From RUG11462 sp036308645 (lineage in GTDB: Bacteria > Bacillota > Clostridia > Oscillospirales > Acutalibacteraceae), in assembly GCA_036308645.1 (NCBI GenBank), contig JAXJVH010000052.1:47041-111040 (forward strand): DNA of 64,000 bases, read 5' to 3'. Position 1 is the first letter of the stretch. Each line of letters starts with the position of its first letter. The position numbers and the translations under genes are program-made. Under the pieces are notes generated by a model. That model was not told the DNA's origin. It searched no databases and was given only the letters and a program-made list of their open reading frames with translations. Below, in pieces: positions 24,900 through 33,614 of the stretch.

Positions 24900-24928
24900 A
24901 TTATAACACACCGTTTTTATATTGTCAA
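24900..24928 (-). promoter_or_regulatory. Promoter of the SCIFF operon
   Basis: Minus-strand TTGACA (24928-24923), 17-bp spacer, TATAAT (24905-24900): a perfect consensus, consistent with high expression. The rest of the 408-bp gap 24870-25277 is AT-rich and gene-free. Confidence 0.85.
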
Positions 24929-25202
24929 TGGCGGATAAAAAATATTTTTATAACGTTGTTTTTTAAAAAAATCCGTTAATTCAGTTGATTATGACAAAAT
25001 TTTTTAGTATATTTAGTTTTGTTGTAATTCATAATCTTTAAAATCAGCTTGTATAATTTTAAAAGGCCTAATTTATGACAGAAATTAATAATAGATTAAA
25101 GAAAAATTAACCTGTAATTTAGTTTGGTTTGTTATAATTGCACTATAAAAAAATGTAAATTTGTTAAAATTTAATAAATTATATATTTTAAACAAAAACC
25201 TA

Positions 25203-25231
25203 TTGAATTTAAAGCGTTTTATTGTTATAAT
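25203..25231 (+). promoter_or_regulatory. Promoter of the glg operon
   Basis: TTGAAT (25203-25208), 17-bp spacer, TATAAT (25226-25231), 46 bases before the glgB start. Confidence 0.7.
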
Positions 25232-25277
25232 ATACTAAACAAATAAAATAGATGTAAAAATATTTGGAGGTAATGGT

Positions 25278-27311
25278 TTGATAGATAATAAGAGTAAAAA
25301 GAATGTTAACGGCGACTTGGCTTCGTATTATTTTCATCAGGGTACTTCAAACAGGGCTTATGAATATTTAGGAGCGCATTTTACAGAGCAAAACGGTTTA
25401 AGCGGCGTTTTGTTTCGTGTTTGGGCGCCTCATGCTGTTTCGGTTTCCGTAATCGGCTCGTTCAACGGTTGGGACGAAAACGCTGACGTTATGGAAAAAA
25501 CCGAAGATAATGAGGTTTACAGTTTATTTATCCCCGGAGTACAACAGTATGACTCTTATAAATATTTGATTACCGCAAGATCGGGAGAAAAACTTTACAA
25601 AGCCGATCCTTATGCTTTTCATAGTGAAACAAGACCTGATAACGCTTCAAAGGTTTATGATATAAGCGGTTTTGAATGGACCGATGACGAGTTTATTTCA
25701 AAAAGGGCTAAAGCCGATATACTTAATTCCCCTATTAATATTTACGAGGTTCATCCGGGTTCTTGGCGCAGATATGAAAACGACGCATACTATAACTATG
25801 AAAAACTCGGCGAAGAGTTGTCGGAATACTGCAAGGAAATGGGATATACCCATATTGAACTTATGCCTATTCTTGAGCATCCTTACGACGGCTCTTGGGG
25901 TTATCAGGTTACCGGTTATTACGCTCCGACTTCACGCTACGGTACGCCTAAAGATTTTATGAGGTTTGTTGATATTTGTCACAGTAAGGGCATAGGCGTT
26001 ATTATGGACTGGGTGCCTGCTCACTTCCCTCGTGACGCCCACGGACTTCGTTATTTTGACGGCGAGCCGCTTTATGAGTATGCTGATTGGCGTAAAGGCG
26101 AAATGAAAGAATGGGGCACAATGGTGTTTGACTGGGGCAGAAGTGAAGTAATATCATTCTTGGTGTCAAACGCTTATTATTGGATAAAAGAGTATCATAT
26201 TGACGGTCTTCGTGTTGACGCGGTTTCATCAATGCTCTATCTTGATTACAGCCGTCAGGACGGCGAATGGTTACCGAATAAATACGGCGGACACGAGAAT
26301 TTAGAAGCAATCGAATTTTTCAGAACTCTTAATAAATCCATACTTACCGATTTTCCGGGTACAATGATGATTGCCGAAGAATCTACCGCTTGGCCGAGCG
26401 TTACAAAACCGGGCGAAGTAGGCGGATTAGGCTTTAATTTTAAATGGAATATGGGTTGGATGAACGATATGATTTCATATATGTCGCTCGACCCGCTTTT
26501 CAGAAAAGATAATCACAATAAACTTACGTTTAGTTTCTTCTACGCTTTTTCCGAAAACTTTATTTTGCCTATTTCTCATGACGAGGTTGTTCACGGCAAA
26601 TGCTCGATGATTAACAAAATGCCGGGACTTTATCATGATAAATTTAAGAATTTGCGTACATTCTATGCTTATATGATGGCGCATCCGGGCAAAAAACTTA
26701 CATTTATGGGGCAGGAATTCGCTCAGTTTATCGAATGGAATTTTGAACAGCAACTTGATTGGCTGTTGCTTGATTATGAAATTCATCAGCAAACGCAACA
26801 TTTCGTTAAAGAACTTAACGAATTTTATAAGAATACTCCTGCTTTTTGGCAGAACGACTATTCTTGGGAAGGCTTTTCATGGATTGTTCCCGATGACAAC
26901 ACCCAAAGCATTATCGCTTTCCGCAGAATTGATAATAAAAACAAAGAGATTATTACCGTTTGCAATTTTGTGCCTGTACGCCGTGAAAAATACCGCATAG
27001 GTGTTCCGCAAAAAGGTACTTATAAAATTGTTTTCAATACCGACGACGTAGCCTTTGGCGGCGAAGGTTTGGTAGAGAAAAAGTCTTACAGAGCAGCCGC
27101 TAAACCGATGCACGGATTTGATTATTCAATCGAACTTGATTTAGCGCCGCTTTCGGCAATCTACCTTGAGCATACCGATTCGGCTTCACGCAAGAAAACA
27201 AGCTCAAAATCAGAGGCTAAAAAGCCGAATTCAACTGCTAAAAGCACAAAACAAACCGCTAAAAAACAGCGTTCAACAAAAACTTCCGCTAAAACTAACG
27301 CTAAAAAATAA
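25278..27311 (+). CDS. glgB: 1,4-alpha-glucan branching enzyme
   Basis: 677 residues. CBM48 domain (LSGVLFRVWAPHAVSVSVIGSFNGWDE), then GH13 catalytic domain with VPAHFPRDAHGL, nucleophile in GLRVDAVSSMLYLDY, acid/base Glu in MIAEESTAWP and ISHDEVVHGK. Creates alpha-1,6 branches in glycogen. TTG start at 25278 with GGAGG 7 bases upstream. The last about 45 residues are an unusual Lys/Ser/Thr/Ala-rich tail (KKTSSKSEAKKPNSTAKSTKQ...) absent from typical GlgB. Followed by glgC and glgD. Confidence 0.95.
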   Translation: MIDNKSKKNVNGDLASYYFHQGTSNRAYEYLGAHFTEQNGLSGVLFRVWAPHAVSVSVIGSFNGWDENADVMEKTEDNEVYSLFIPGVQQYDSYKYLITARSGEKLYKADPYAFHSETRPDNASKVYDISGFEWTDDEFISKRAKADILNSPINIYEVHPGSWRRYENDAYYNYEKLGEELSEYCKEMGYTHIELMPILEHPYDGSWGYQVTGYYAPTSRYGTPKDFMRFVDICHSKGIGVIMDWVPAHFPRDAHGLRYFDGEPLYEYADWRKGEMKEWGTMVFDWGRSEVISFLVSNAYYWIKEYHIDGLRVDAVSSMLYLDYSRQDGEWLPNKYGGHENLEAIEFFRTLNKSILTDFPGTMMIAEESTAWPSVTKPGEVGGLGFNFKWNMGWMNDMISYMSLDPLFRKDNHNKLTFSFFYAFSENFILPISHDEVVHGKCSMINKMPGLYHDKFKNLRTFYAYMMAHPGKKLTFMGQEFAQFIEWNFEQQLDWLLLDYEIHQQTQHFVKELNEFYKNTPAFWQNDYSWEGFSWIVPDDNTQSIIAFRRIDNKNKEIITVCNFVPVRREKYRIGVPQKGTYKIVFNTDDVAFGGEGLVEKKSYRAAAKPMHGFDYSIELDLAPLSAIYLEHTDSASRKKTSSKSEAKKPNSTAKSTKQTAKKQRSTKTSAKTNAKK

Positions 27312-27333
27312 AATTTGCGGTTTTAATTTCTGA

Positions 27334-27373
27334 CTTTCGGCACCGAATAAGCCTGTACCGGCTTTGCCGAAAG
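27334..27373. other. Intergenic stem-loop between glgB and glgC
   Basis: CTTTCGGCA pairs perfectly with TGCCGAAAG around a 22-base loop; no U-run follows, so an RNA-stability or processing hairpin is more likely than a terminator. It is followed by a direct repeat TTTAACATCTTA. Confidence 0.5.
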
Positions 27374-27436
27374 CAATTATAAATATTTATTTAACATCTT
27401 ATTATTTAACATCTTACCGAGAGGAGATAATTTGTA

Positions 27437-28636
27437 ATGAAAAGAAAGACAGAATGCGTCGCAATGTTACTTGCCGGAGGTGAAGGAAGCCGTTTAGGCG
27501 TACTTACCCGAAAAGTAGCAAAACCGGCTATTCCTTTCGGCGGAAAATACAGAATTATTGATTTCCCGCTTTCAAACTGTATAAATTCCGGAATAGAAAC
27601 AGTCGGCGTTTTGACTCAGTATCAGCCGCTTGAACTCAACAGTTACATAGGTTCGGGAGCGCCTTGGGACCTTGACAGAATGAACGGCGGTGTAAGTATT
27701 TTGCCGCCTTATCAGAAAAAAACCGGAACTGATTGGTATAAAGGAACTGCTAATGCGATTTATCAGAATATTCCTTACATTGAAAATTTCAATCCTCAAT
27801 ACGTTCTTATTCTTTCGGGCGACCATATTTATAAAATGGACTATGCTAAAATGATAAAGTATCATAAAGAGCATGACGCCGCTTGTACGATTGCGGTTAT
27901 GAGCGTTCCTATGGAAGAAGCACCGCGTTTCGGCATTATGAACACAAATGAGGACAACAGCGTTTATGAATTTGAAGAAAAACCCGCTAATCCTAAATCA
28001 AACAAGGCTTCTATGGGCGTTTATATTTTCAATTGGGAAGACCTTAAAAAATATCTTATTGAGGACGAGGCTGATAAAGAATCTTCAAACGACTTCGGAA
28101 AAAATATTATTCCGGCTATGCTTTCTGACGGCAAAAAACTTTTTGCTTATGAGTTTGACGGATACTGGAAAGACGTTGGAACAATAGACAGCCTTTGGGA
28201 CGCTAATATGGATATTCTTAATCCCAATATACCGCTTGATCTTGATGATAAAAAGTGGCGAATTTACGCGAGAAATAAGGCTTTGCCGCCGCATTTTGTT
28301 GCCGATACCGCTACTATTCAAAATTCGCTTATTTCAGACGGTTGCGAGGTTTACGGTAAGGTTTATGACTCGGTTCTTTTCTCCGGCGCCGAGGTTGAAG
28401 AGGGCGCTGACGTAAGTTATTCGGTAATTATGCCGGGCGCTAAAATTAAAAAAGGCGCAGTTGTAAAATATTCAATTGTTGCAACTAACGCTGTGGTTGA
28501 AAGCGGCGCTAAAGTAGGCGGAAGTCCTGAAGATTTTAAGAATGATATTGACAACTGGGGCATTACGACAATCGGTCCCGAATATGTTGTTAAAGAAAAT
28601 ACAGTTATTCCGCCAAAAGAAATGGTAGAGGCTTAA
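27437..28636 (+). CDS. glgC: Glucose-1-phosphate adenylyltransferase
   Basis: 399 residues. Nucleotidyltransferase motif LLAGGEGSRLGVLTRKVAKPAIPFGGKYRIIDFPLSNC, YWKDVGTIDSLWDANMD, and a C-terminal left-handed beta-helix that carries allosteric control. Produces ADP-glucose for glycogen synthesis. AGAGGAGAT precedes the ATG. In Firmicutes GlgC works with a paralogous partner, GlgD, here 16 bases downstream. Confidence 0.95.
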   Translation: MKRKTECVAMLLAGGEGSRLGVLTRKVAKPAIPFGGKYRIIDFPLSNCINSGIETVGVLTQYQPLELNSYIGSGAPWDLDRMNGGVSILPPYQKKTGTDWYKGTANAIYQNIPYIENFNPQYVLILSGDHIYKMDYAKMIKYHKEHDAACTIAVMSVPMEEAPRFGIMNTNEDNSVYEFEEKPANPKSNKASMGVYIFNWEDLKKYLIEDEADKESSNDFGKNIIPAMLSDGKKLFAYEFDGYWKDVGTIDSLWDANMDILNPNIPLDLDDKKWRIYARNKALPPHFVADTATIQNSLISDGCEVYGKVYDSVLFSGAEVEEGADVSYSVIMPGAKIKKGAVVKYSIVATNAVVESGAKVGGSPEDFKNDIDNWGITTIGPEYVVKENTVIPPKEMVEA

Positions 28637-28652
28637 AGGAGGTAAGGCAGAT

Positions 28653-29750
28653 ATGATAACAAATGCAATGGGAATAATTTTCTGTAATTCAAATGACGCT
28701 GTTTTAAATGAACTGACTTCAATCAGAGCAATCGGCTCTGTGCCGTTCGGCGGAAGATACCGTCTTGTTGATTTTGCGTTATCTTCGTTTGTAAATGCAG
28801 GAATTTCAAAAGTAGGTCTTGTTACCAAACAGAATTTTAAATCGCTCGCCGACCATATCGGAAGCGGCAGACCTTGGGATTTGGCAAGAAAAAACGGCGG
28901 TATCACAATGCTTACTCCGTATGCTTCGGCTTTAAGTTCGGGCGTTTATAAAGATAAAATCGACGCTTTATACGGTAATATTGATTATCTTGAATACGCA
29001 AACGACGATTATGTAGTGCTTGCAGACGCAAATGTTGTTACTACATTCTCGGTTGAAGATATGATAGATAAACATATTGAAAGCGGCGCTGATATTACCG
29101 TCGCTTATAAAAAAGGCGCTGAAACCGCTACCTACATAAAGATAGCCGACGGCGTTGCAAAAGGTTTTACTTCTAAACCAACCGACGATAATAAAAACGG
29201 ATATATTGAAACATTTGTAATTTCACGTGATCTTCTTATTTCGCTTGTAAAAGAGGCCGCTTCTCATAATTACACCGATTTGATTGTTGACATTTTCCAC
29301 AGAAATGCAGATGCTTTGAAAATCGGTTGTTACGAAGTAACCGAATATGCGAAAATGATTAATAATGTTCAGGAATTCTTCGAGGCAAATATGGACCTTT
29401 TGCAGAAAGATGTAAGAAGTGAATTATTTGGACTTGATAACCCTGTTTATACTAAACTTCGTGATGAAATGCCTTGTAAATACGGTTTTGATTCAAGAGT
29501 TGAAAATTCGCTTATTGCAGAGGGTTGCGTAATTGAAGGCGAGGTTAAAAACTCTATCATATTCAGAGGAGTTAAGGTCGGAAAAGGCGCAAAGATTGAG
29601 AATTGTATTCTTATGCAGTCTTGTGAAGTCGGTCAAAATTCTCAACTTGAATATGTTGTTGCCGATAAAAACGTTGTGTTTAAAGACGGCAGAACTTTAA
29701 TGGGTTGCCGTACATTCCCTATGGTAATAGGCAAAGGCCTTACGGTTTAA
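28653..29750 (+). CDS. glgD: Glucose-1-phosphate adenylyltransferase subunit GlgD
   Basis: 365 residues. Related to GlgC, but the N-terminal substrate loop is degenerate (IIFCNSNDAVLNELTSIRAIGSVPFGGRYRLVDFALS), lacking the GGxGxRL motif, as in GlgD regulatory subunits. C-terminal beta-helix repeats are retained (SLIAEGCVIEGEVKNSIIFRGVKVGKGA). AAAGGAGGT precedes the ATG. Last gene of the operon, with a terminator. Confidence 0.93.
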   Translation: MITNAMGIIFCNSNDAVLNELTSIRAIGSVPFGGRYRLVDFALSSFVNAGISKVGLVTKQNFKSLADHIGSGRPWDLARKNGGITMLTPYASALSSGVYKDKIDALYGNIDYLEYANDDYVVLADANVVTTFSVEDMIDKHIESGADITVAYKKGAETATYIKIADGVAKGFTSKPTDDNKNGYIETFVISRDLLISLVKEAASHNYTDLIVDIFHRNADALKIGCYEVTEYAKMINNVQEFFEANMDLLQKDVRSELFGLDNPVYTKLRDEMPCKYGFDSRVENSLIAEGCVIEGEVKNSIIFRGVKVGKGAKIENCILMQSCEVGQNSQLEYVVADKNVVFKDGRTLMGCRTFPMVIGKGLTV

Positions 29751-29802
29751 TTAATAACACCGTATAATTTTAAAGATTTTGCAAAAACACGTGCAAGAAA
29801 AT

Positions 29803-29840
29803 ATCGGGATTCTCTAAAAAAGAGAATCCCGATTAATTTT
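29803..29840 (+). terminator. Terminator of the glg operon
   Basis: Perfect 12-bp stem ATCGGGATTCTC/GAGAATCCCGAT with a 7-base loop, then TAATTTT. Confidence 0.88.
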
Positions 29841-29900
29841 ACTTAATTTTTACTAAAAAGCAGAAATATTTTTAAGGAAATTTTTATTTTATCAATACTG

Positions 29901-30638
29901 CTATTCGCCTGATTCGTGGCGTTCGGGGTCAGAGTAACATTCGCAAAACCGACCTGCAAACGACGGGCTTTCATCGCCTTTATAAAGATGCGAAATATCG
30001 CCGAAAGCCTGACAACGAAAATACGCCTTGCCTTTATCACGCTCTTCGGTTATAAGCGTTGTAACCGAACTCGGAAGCGCAATAAAATTATGCGATATTA
30101 TCTGCGGCGAAGTGTTAAACAAATGCGAAAGCAACAACGCCTCTATCCCGAAATGGCAGAAGAAAAGCAGAGTTTTATGATTTTCCTCATTGACTTTATA
30201 ATAAGTACCGCAACGCTCGTATCCGAAATCTTTTAAGCACTCGTCAAATTTTGAAAAAACATAAGAAACGGTTTTCGGCACCTCGCTGTTTTTAATAAAA
30301 TCGGTTTCGCACCATTTTTCTCTGTCGAAAAACGCTTGATTTTCGTCCAAAAATTCGGGTTTGAAATCCCAAATTATTCGGTTTTTACCCGTTTTCGGGT
30401 CTATAACCTGCTTATAATTAAACTCCTCTAACCAGTCGCAAATTGTAGCGGTTTTTCCTGTTTTTTCAAGATAAGGTTTCATTGTGTCCTTTGCCCTGCC
30501 CAAAGGCGAACAAAAAACTGCGTCTGCCGTAATGTTTTTTAAGCGCTCCCCTACCAATTCCGCCTCACGCCGGCCTTTTTCGGTAAGCGAATCAATAGAA
30601 TAATCAGGCTCGCCGTGACGAATAAAAATAATTCTCAT
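29901..30638 (-). CDS. Histidine phosphatase family protein
   Basis: 245 residues. N-terminal phospho-histidine motif IFIRHGEPDYS (RHG), LTEKGRREAELVGERL, CSPLGRAKDTM, and the second histidine in LFFCHFGIEALLLSHL. This is the phosphoglycerate mutase-like superfamily; specificity is not evident. The C-terminus ends in a short Ser/Cys-rich stretch. It converges on the glg operon and is divergent from the MATE gene. Start ATG at 30638. Confidence 0.87.
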   Translation of the reverse strand: MRIIFIRHGEPDYSIDSLTEKGRREAELVGERLKNITADAVFCSPLGRAKDTMKPYLEKTGKTATICDWLEEFNYKQVIDPKTGKNRIIWDFKPEFLDENQAFFDREKWCETDFIKNSEVPKTVSYVFSKFDECLKDFGYERCGTYYKVNEENHKTLLFFCHFGIEALLLSHLFNTSPQIISHNFIALPSSVTTLITEERDKGKAYFRCQAFGDISHLYKGDESPSFAGRFCECYSDPERHESGE

Positions 30639-30778
30639 AAAAACACAAACTCCAAAGTTTTATTTTTCTTTGATTATAGCATAAATTATATGACAAAAGC
30701 AATACGATAAAATATTCAAGGCTTGTTTTAACCAAAGTTTTTTAACAAAATCAGTCTTATATTATTAAGTTTGCTGAC

Positions 30779-30807
30779 TTGATAACAGACAGTTTAGGTG
30801 TTATAAT
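30779..30807 (+). promoter_or_regulatory. Promoter of the MATE transporter gene
   Basis: TTGATA (30779-30784), 17-bp spacer, TATAAT (30802-30807), 30 bases before the start. Confidence 0.7.
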
Positions 30808-30837
30808 ATAGAAAGATTTATAAAAGAAGGATGTTCA

Positions 30838-32217
30838 ATGGAAAATACACAAAATATACTCGGTACAGAGCGTGTTTCAAAACTTATGCTGAAATTTGCC
30901 ATACCGAGCATTATAGCTATGCTTGTCGGAGCAATTTATAATATTGTCGACCAGCTTTTTATCGGAAATGCTGTAGGACCGCTTGGAAATGCCGCTACTA
31001 ATATTGCCTTTCCGCTTTCTACCTCTTGCGTAGCCCTTGCCTTGCTTTTCGGCATAGGCGGTGCGAGTTGTTTTAACCTTGATATGGGCAAAGGCGAAAG
31101 CAAAAAAGCGCCGAATTATATAGGCAACTCGGTTGTAATGATGATTATAAGCGGTATTTTGCTTATGGTCGTTACGCTATTGTTTTTAGAGCCTTTATTA
31201 AAAATATTCGGCTCGCCTGACGATGTTATGCCCTATGCGGTCGAATATACAAGAATTACTGCTTTCGGATTTCCGTTTTTAATACTTACAACGGGCGGCG
31301 GCCATTTAATACGTGCCGACGGCAGTCCGAAAATGACTATGTTTGTAAGTATGCTCGGCGCGGTTATCAATGTTTTTCTTGACGCGCTTTTTGTAATCGT
31401 TTTCGGTTGGGGTATGTCCGGTGCGGCATACGCTACAATTATCGGCCAGTTTATTTCGGCATTAGTTGTATTTTGGTACTTAAAACACTTTAAAACCGTT
31501 TCGCTTAGCATAAGGAATTTTAAACCAAACGCTAAAATCATCGGCAAAACAGCCTCTATCGGTATGGCTTCTTTTATCAATCAACTTGCTATGATGATTG
31601 TGCAAATTGTGCTTAACAATTTTTTACGCAAATACGGCGGAATGTCGGAATTCGGCGAATCTATACCGATTGCCTGCGCCGGAATTATTATGAAAGTAAA
31701 TCAAATTATATTTTCAATTATTATAGGACTTTCTCAGGGAACGCAGCCTATTGAAAGTTATAACTACGGCGCTGAAAAATACGACAGAGTACGCAGGGCG
31801 TATCGACTCGCTATTACCGTAGGCGCAGTTATTTCGTTAATTGCCTTTGCTTTGTTTGAGATTTTTCCGAAAGAGATTTTATCGCTTTTCGGCGACGGCT
31901 CAAAAGAGTATTTTAAATTCGGCGTATTGTATTTCAGAATATTTTCCGCTTTTTTGTGGATTGGTTTTATTCAACCGATTACCTCAACTTTCTTCACATC
32001 AATCGGCAAACCGATAAAAGGCGCTATTCTCTCGCTTTCAAAAAACATTATTTGCTTCTTGCCGGCTCTGTTTATTTTACCACAGTTTTTCGGTATTTAC
32101 GGTGTGCTTTATGCAACTCCGCTTGCAGACTTTTTAGCGGTAGTGATGAACATTTCATTTGCAATTTTTGAATTTAAACTTATAAAAAGCAAAGAAAAAG
32201 ATTTGCAGTCGGCTTGA
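30838..32217 (+). CDS. MATE family efflux transporter
   Basis: 459 residues with 12 predicted membrane helices in two repeats. The opening LGTERVSKLMLKFAIPSIIAMLVGAIYNIVDQLFIG and second-half GLSQGTQPIESYNYGAEKYDRVRRA are characteristic of NorM/DinF-type MATE proteins of Clostridia (MepA-like). Such proteins export cationic drugs or metabolites using Na+ or H+. Substrate unknown. AGAAGGATG precedes the ATG; a terminator follows at 32257. Confidence 0.93.
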   Translation: MENTQNILGTERVSKLMLKFAIPSIIAMLVGAIYNIVDQLFIGNAVGPLGNAATNIAFPLSTSCVALALLFGIGGASCFNLDMGKGESKKAPNYIGNSVVMMIISGILLMVVTLLFLEPLLKIFGSPDDVMPYAVEYTRITAFGFPFLILTTGGGHLIRADGSPKMTMFVSMLGAVINVFLDALFVIVFGWGMSGAAYATIIGQFISALVVFWYLKHFKTVSLSIRNFKPNAKIIGKTASIGMASFINQLAMMIVQIVLNNFLRKYGGMSEFGESIPIACAGIIMKVNQIIFSIIIGLSQGTQPIESYNYGAEKYDRVRRAYRLAITVGAVISLIAFALFEIFPKEILSLFGDGSKEYFKFGVLYFRIFSAFLWIGFIQPITSTFFTSIGKPIKGAILSLSKNIICFLPALFILPQFFGIYGVLYATPLADFLAVVMNISFAIFEFKLIKSKEKDLQSA

Positions 32218-32242
32218 CTTATTTAAGAATAGGTAATATAAT
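32214..32242 (+). promoter_or_regulatory. azlCD promoter upstream of a terminator
   Basis: TTGACT (32214-32219), 17-bp spacer, TATAAT (32237-32242), overlapping the MATE stop codon. Transcripts from here must pass the hairpin at 32257-32293 before azlC, which suggests attenuation. Confidence 0.6.
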
Positions 32243-32256
32243 ATCGTAGGATTTAA

Positions 32257-32293
32257 AAAATCCCGAAACTTTAAAAGAGGTTTCGGGATTTTT
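32257..32293 (+). terminator. Terminator/attenuator upstream of azlC
   Basis: AAAATCCCGAAAC paired with GTTTCGGGATTTT, then T. GGATTT at 32250-32255 can instead pair with AAATCC in the 5' arm, giving a competing short hairpin. Confidence 0.8.
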
Positions 32294-32319
32294 GAATGTA
32301 TAAAAAGGATGTATGAAAA

Positions 32320-33033
32320 TTGAAAAAGGATTTTTTGCAGGGCGTACGCCACGGTCTGCCTATAGGAATAGGCTATTTTGCGGTTTCCTTTGCTTTCGGA
32401 ATTAAAGCAATAAGCGCAGGACTTAACGCTTTTCAAGCGGGACTTATGAGCCTGCTTAATATTACAAGCGCAGGTCAGTTTGCAGGAATCGAGGTTATCG
32501 AAAACGCAACCGACCTTTTAGCCGGAATTATCTCAATAATTTTAACGCAGTTTATTATAAATTTGAGATATTCGCTTATGGGATTTTCGCTTAATCAAAA
32601 ACTTGATAACAGTTTTACCGTACCTAAAAGAGCGATTATTGCTTTTGCAAATACAGATGAAATTTTTGCAGTGGCGATAAGTCAGCCTCATAAACTTACT
32701 TTCAGTTATATGTTGGGGCTTGTTTTAATGCCGATTATCGGTTGGACAGGCGGAACGGTTTTCGGCGCTGTTGCAGGAAACATTTTACCGCAAATGATTG
32801 TTTCTGCGCTCGGCATTGCGCTTTACGGAATGTTCATTTCGATAGTTATGCCGAATGTCAGAGAAGAAAAAAGCGTCAGAATTGTGGTTGTTATAGCGGT
32901 AGTTTTAAGTTGCGCTTTTTATTATCTGCCATATCTTAATAAAATCGAATCGGGACTTACAATAGTTATATGCACAGTAATTTCATCACTTATCGGCGCT
33001 TTTCTGTTCCCGATAAAGGCAGAGGAGGAATAA
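32320..33033 (+). CDS. azlC: AzlC family branched-chain amino-acid exporter, large subunit
   Basis: 237 residues, about six membrane helices. N-terminal GVRHGLPIGIGYFAVSFAFGIKAISAGL and central TSAGQFAG / NLRYSLMGFSLNQK are AzlC signatures. With AzlD it exports branched-chain amino acids. Start is TTG at 32320; an ATG seven bases earlier is out of frame. azlD follows after 3 bases. Confidence 0.92.
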   Translation: MKKDFLQGVRHGLPIGIGYFAVSFAFGIKAISAGLNAFQAGLMSLLNITSAGQFAGIEVIENATDLLAGIISIILTQFIINLRYSLMGFSLNQKLDNSFTVPKRAIIAFANTDEIFAVAISQPHKLTFSYMLGLVLMPIIGWTGGTVFGAVAGNILPQMIVSALGIALYGMFISIVMPNVREEKSVRIVVVIAVVLSCAFYYLPYLNKIESGLTIVICTVISSLIGAFLFPIKAEEE

Positions 33034-33036
33034 CGC

Positions 33037-33348
33037 TTGAATATTTATATTTACATACTTACAATGGCGGTTGTAACATATTTAATAAGAGTTATTCCGC
33101 TTACTGTTTTCACAGGCAAGATAAAGTCGCAGTTTGTATTATCGTTTTTACATTACGTGCCTTACACCTGCCTTACCGTCATGACCGTTCCCGCTTGTTT
33201 TTCAAGCACCGCAAGCGTTATAAGCGCAGTAGTAGGCTTTACTGTTGCCGTAATTTTGGGGTATTTTAAAAAAGGTCTTGTTACCGTTGCCGTAAGCGCA
33301 ACCGTAACGGTTTTTGCGACAGAAACAATTATGAACCTTGTTTTGTAA
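33037..33348 (+). CDS. azlD: AzlD family branched-chain amino-acid exporter, small subunit
   Basis: 103 residues, four short hydrophobic helices, with the AzlD-like VVTYLIRVIPLTVF and FLHYVPYTCLTVMTVPA. TTG start with AGAGGAGG placed 7 bases upstream, within the azlC end. Partner of AzlC. Confidence 0.9.
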   Translation: MNIYIYILTMAVVTYLIRVIPLTVFTGKIKSQFVLSFLHYVPYTCLTVMTVPACFSSTASVISAVVGFTVAVILGYFKKGLVTVAVSATVTVFATETIMNLVL

Positions 33349-33429
33349 AAAAATGCTTGCAATTATATTAATTTTGTGTTAAAATATTATTCATATTTTT
33401 AATATTAATGTTTTAGGATGTAGAAATTC

Positions 33430-33525
33430 CGAAAAAACGCAAAACTCTGGAGAAGTCTGCTTTGCGCAGATGCCGAAGGTGTAAGGGAAAATCCCGATCT
33501 CTCAGGCAAAAGGACAGAAGCGCAA
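33430..33525 (+). ncRNA. Glycine riboswitch, single aptamer
   Basis: Conserved gcvT-type elements in order: CTCTGGAGAAG near 33445, GCCGAAGGTGTAAGG near 33472, and TCTCAGGCAAAAGGACAGA near 33508. Only one aptamer is visible. It is followed by a terminator (33544-33576) and then an alanine/glycine symporter gene, so glycine probably tunes transporter transcription. Confidence 0.92.
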
Positions 33526-33543
33526 TTATTAAGTTTATGCTTT

Positions 33544-33576
33544 AAAAGGGTATTGTTGTTTGCAATGCCCTTTTAT
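33544..33576 (+). terminator. Expression-platform terminator of the glycine riboswitch
   Basis: AAAAGGGTATTG paired with CAATGCCCTTTT (one G-T pair), loop TTGTTTG, then TATAT. It lies 39 bases before the symporter start. Confidence 0.78.
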
Positions 33577-33614
33577 ATATTTATTCGAAACTTTTTCAAA
33601 GAAAGGAAATAATT

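Noticed and set aside
32313..32319. ATG start for azlC at 32313
   Set aside because: Out of frame with the AzlC reading frame; TTG at 32320 is in frame.
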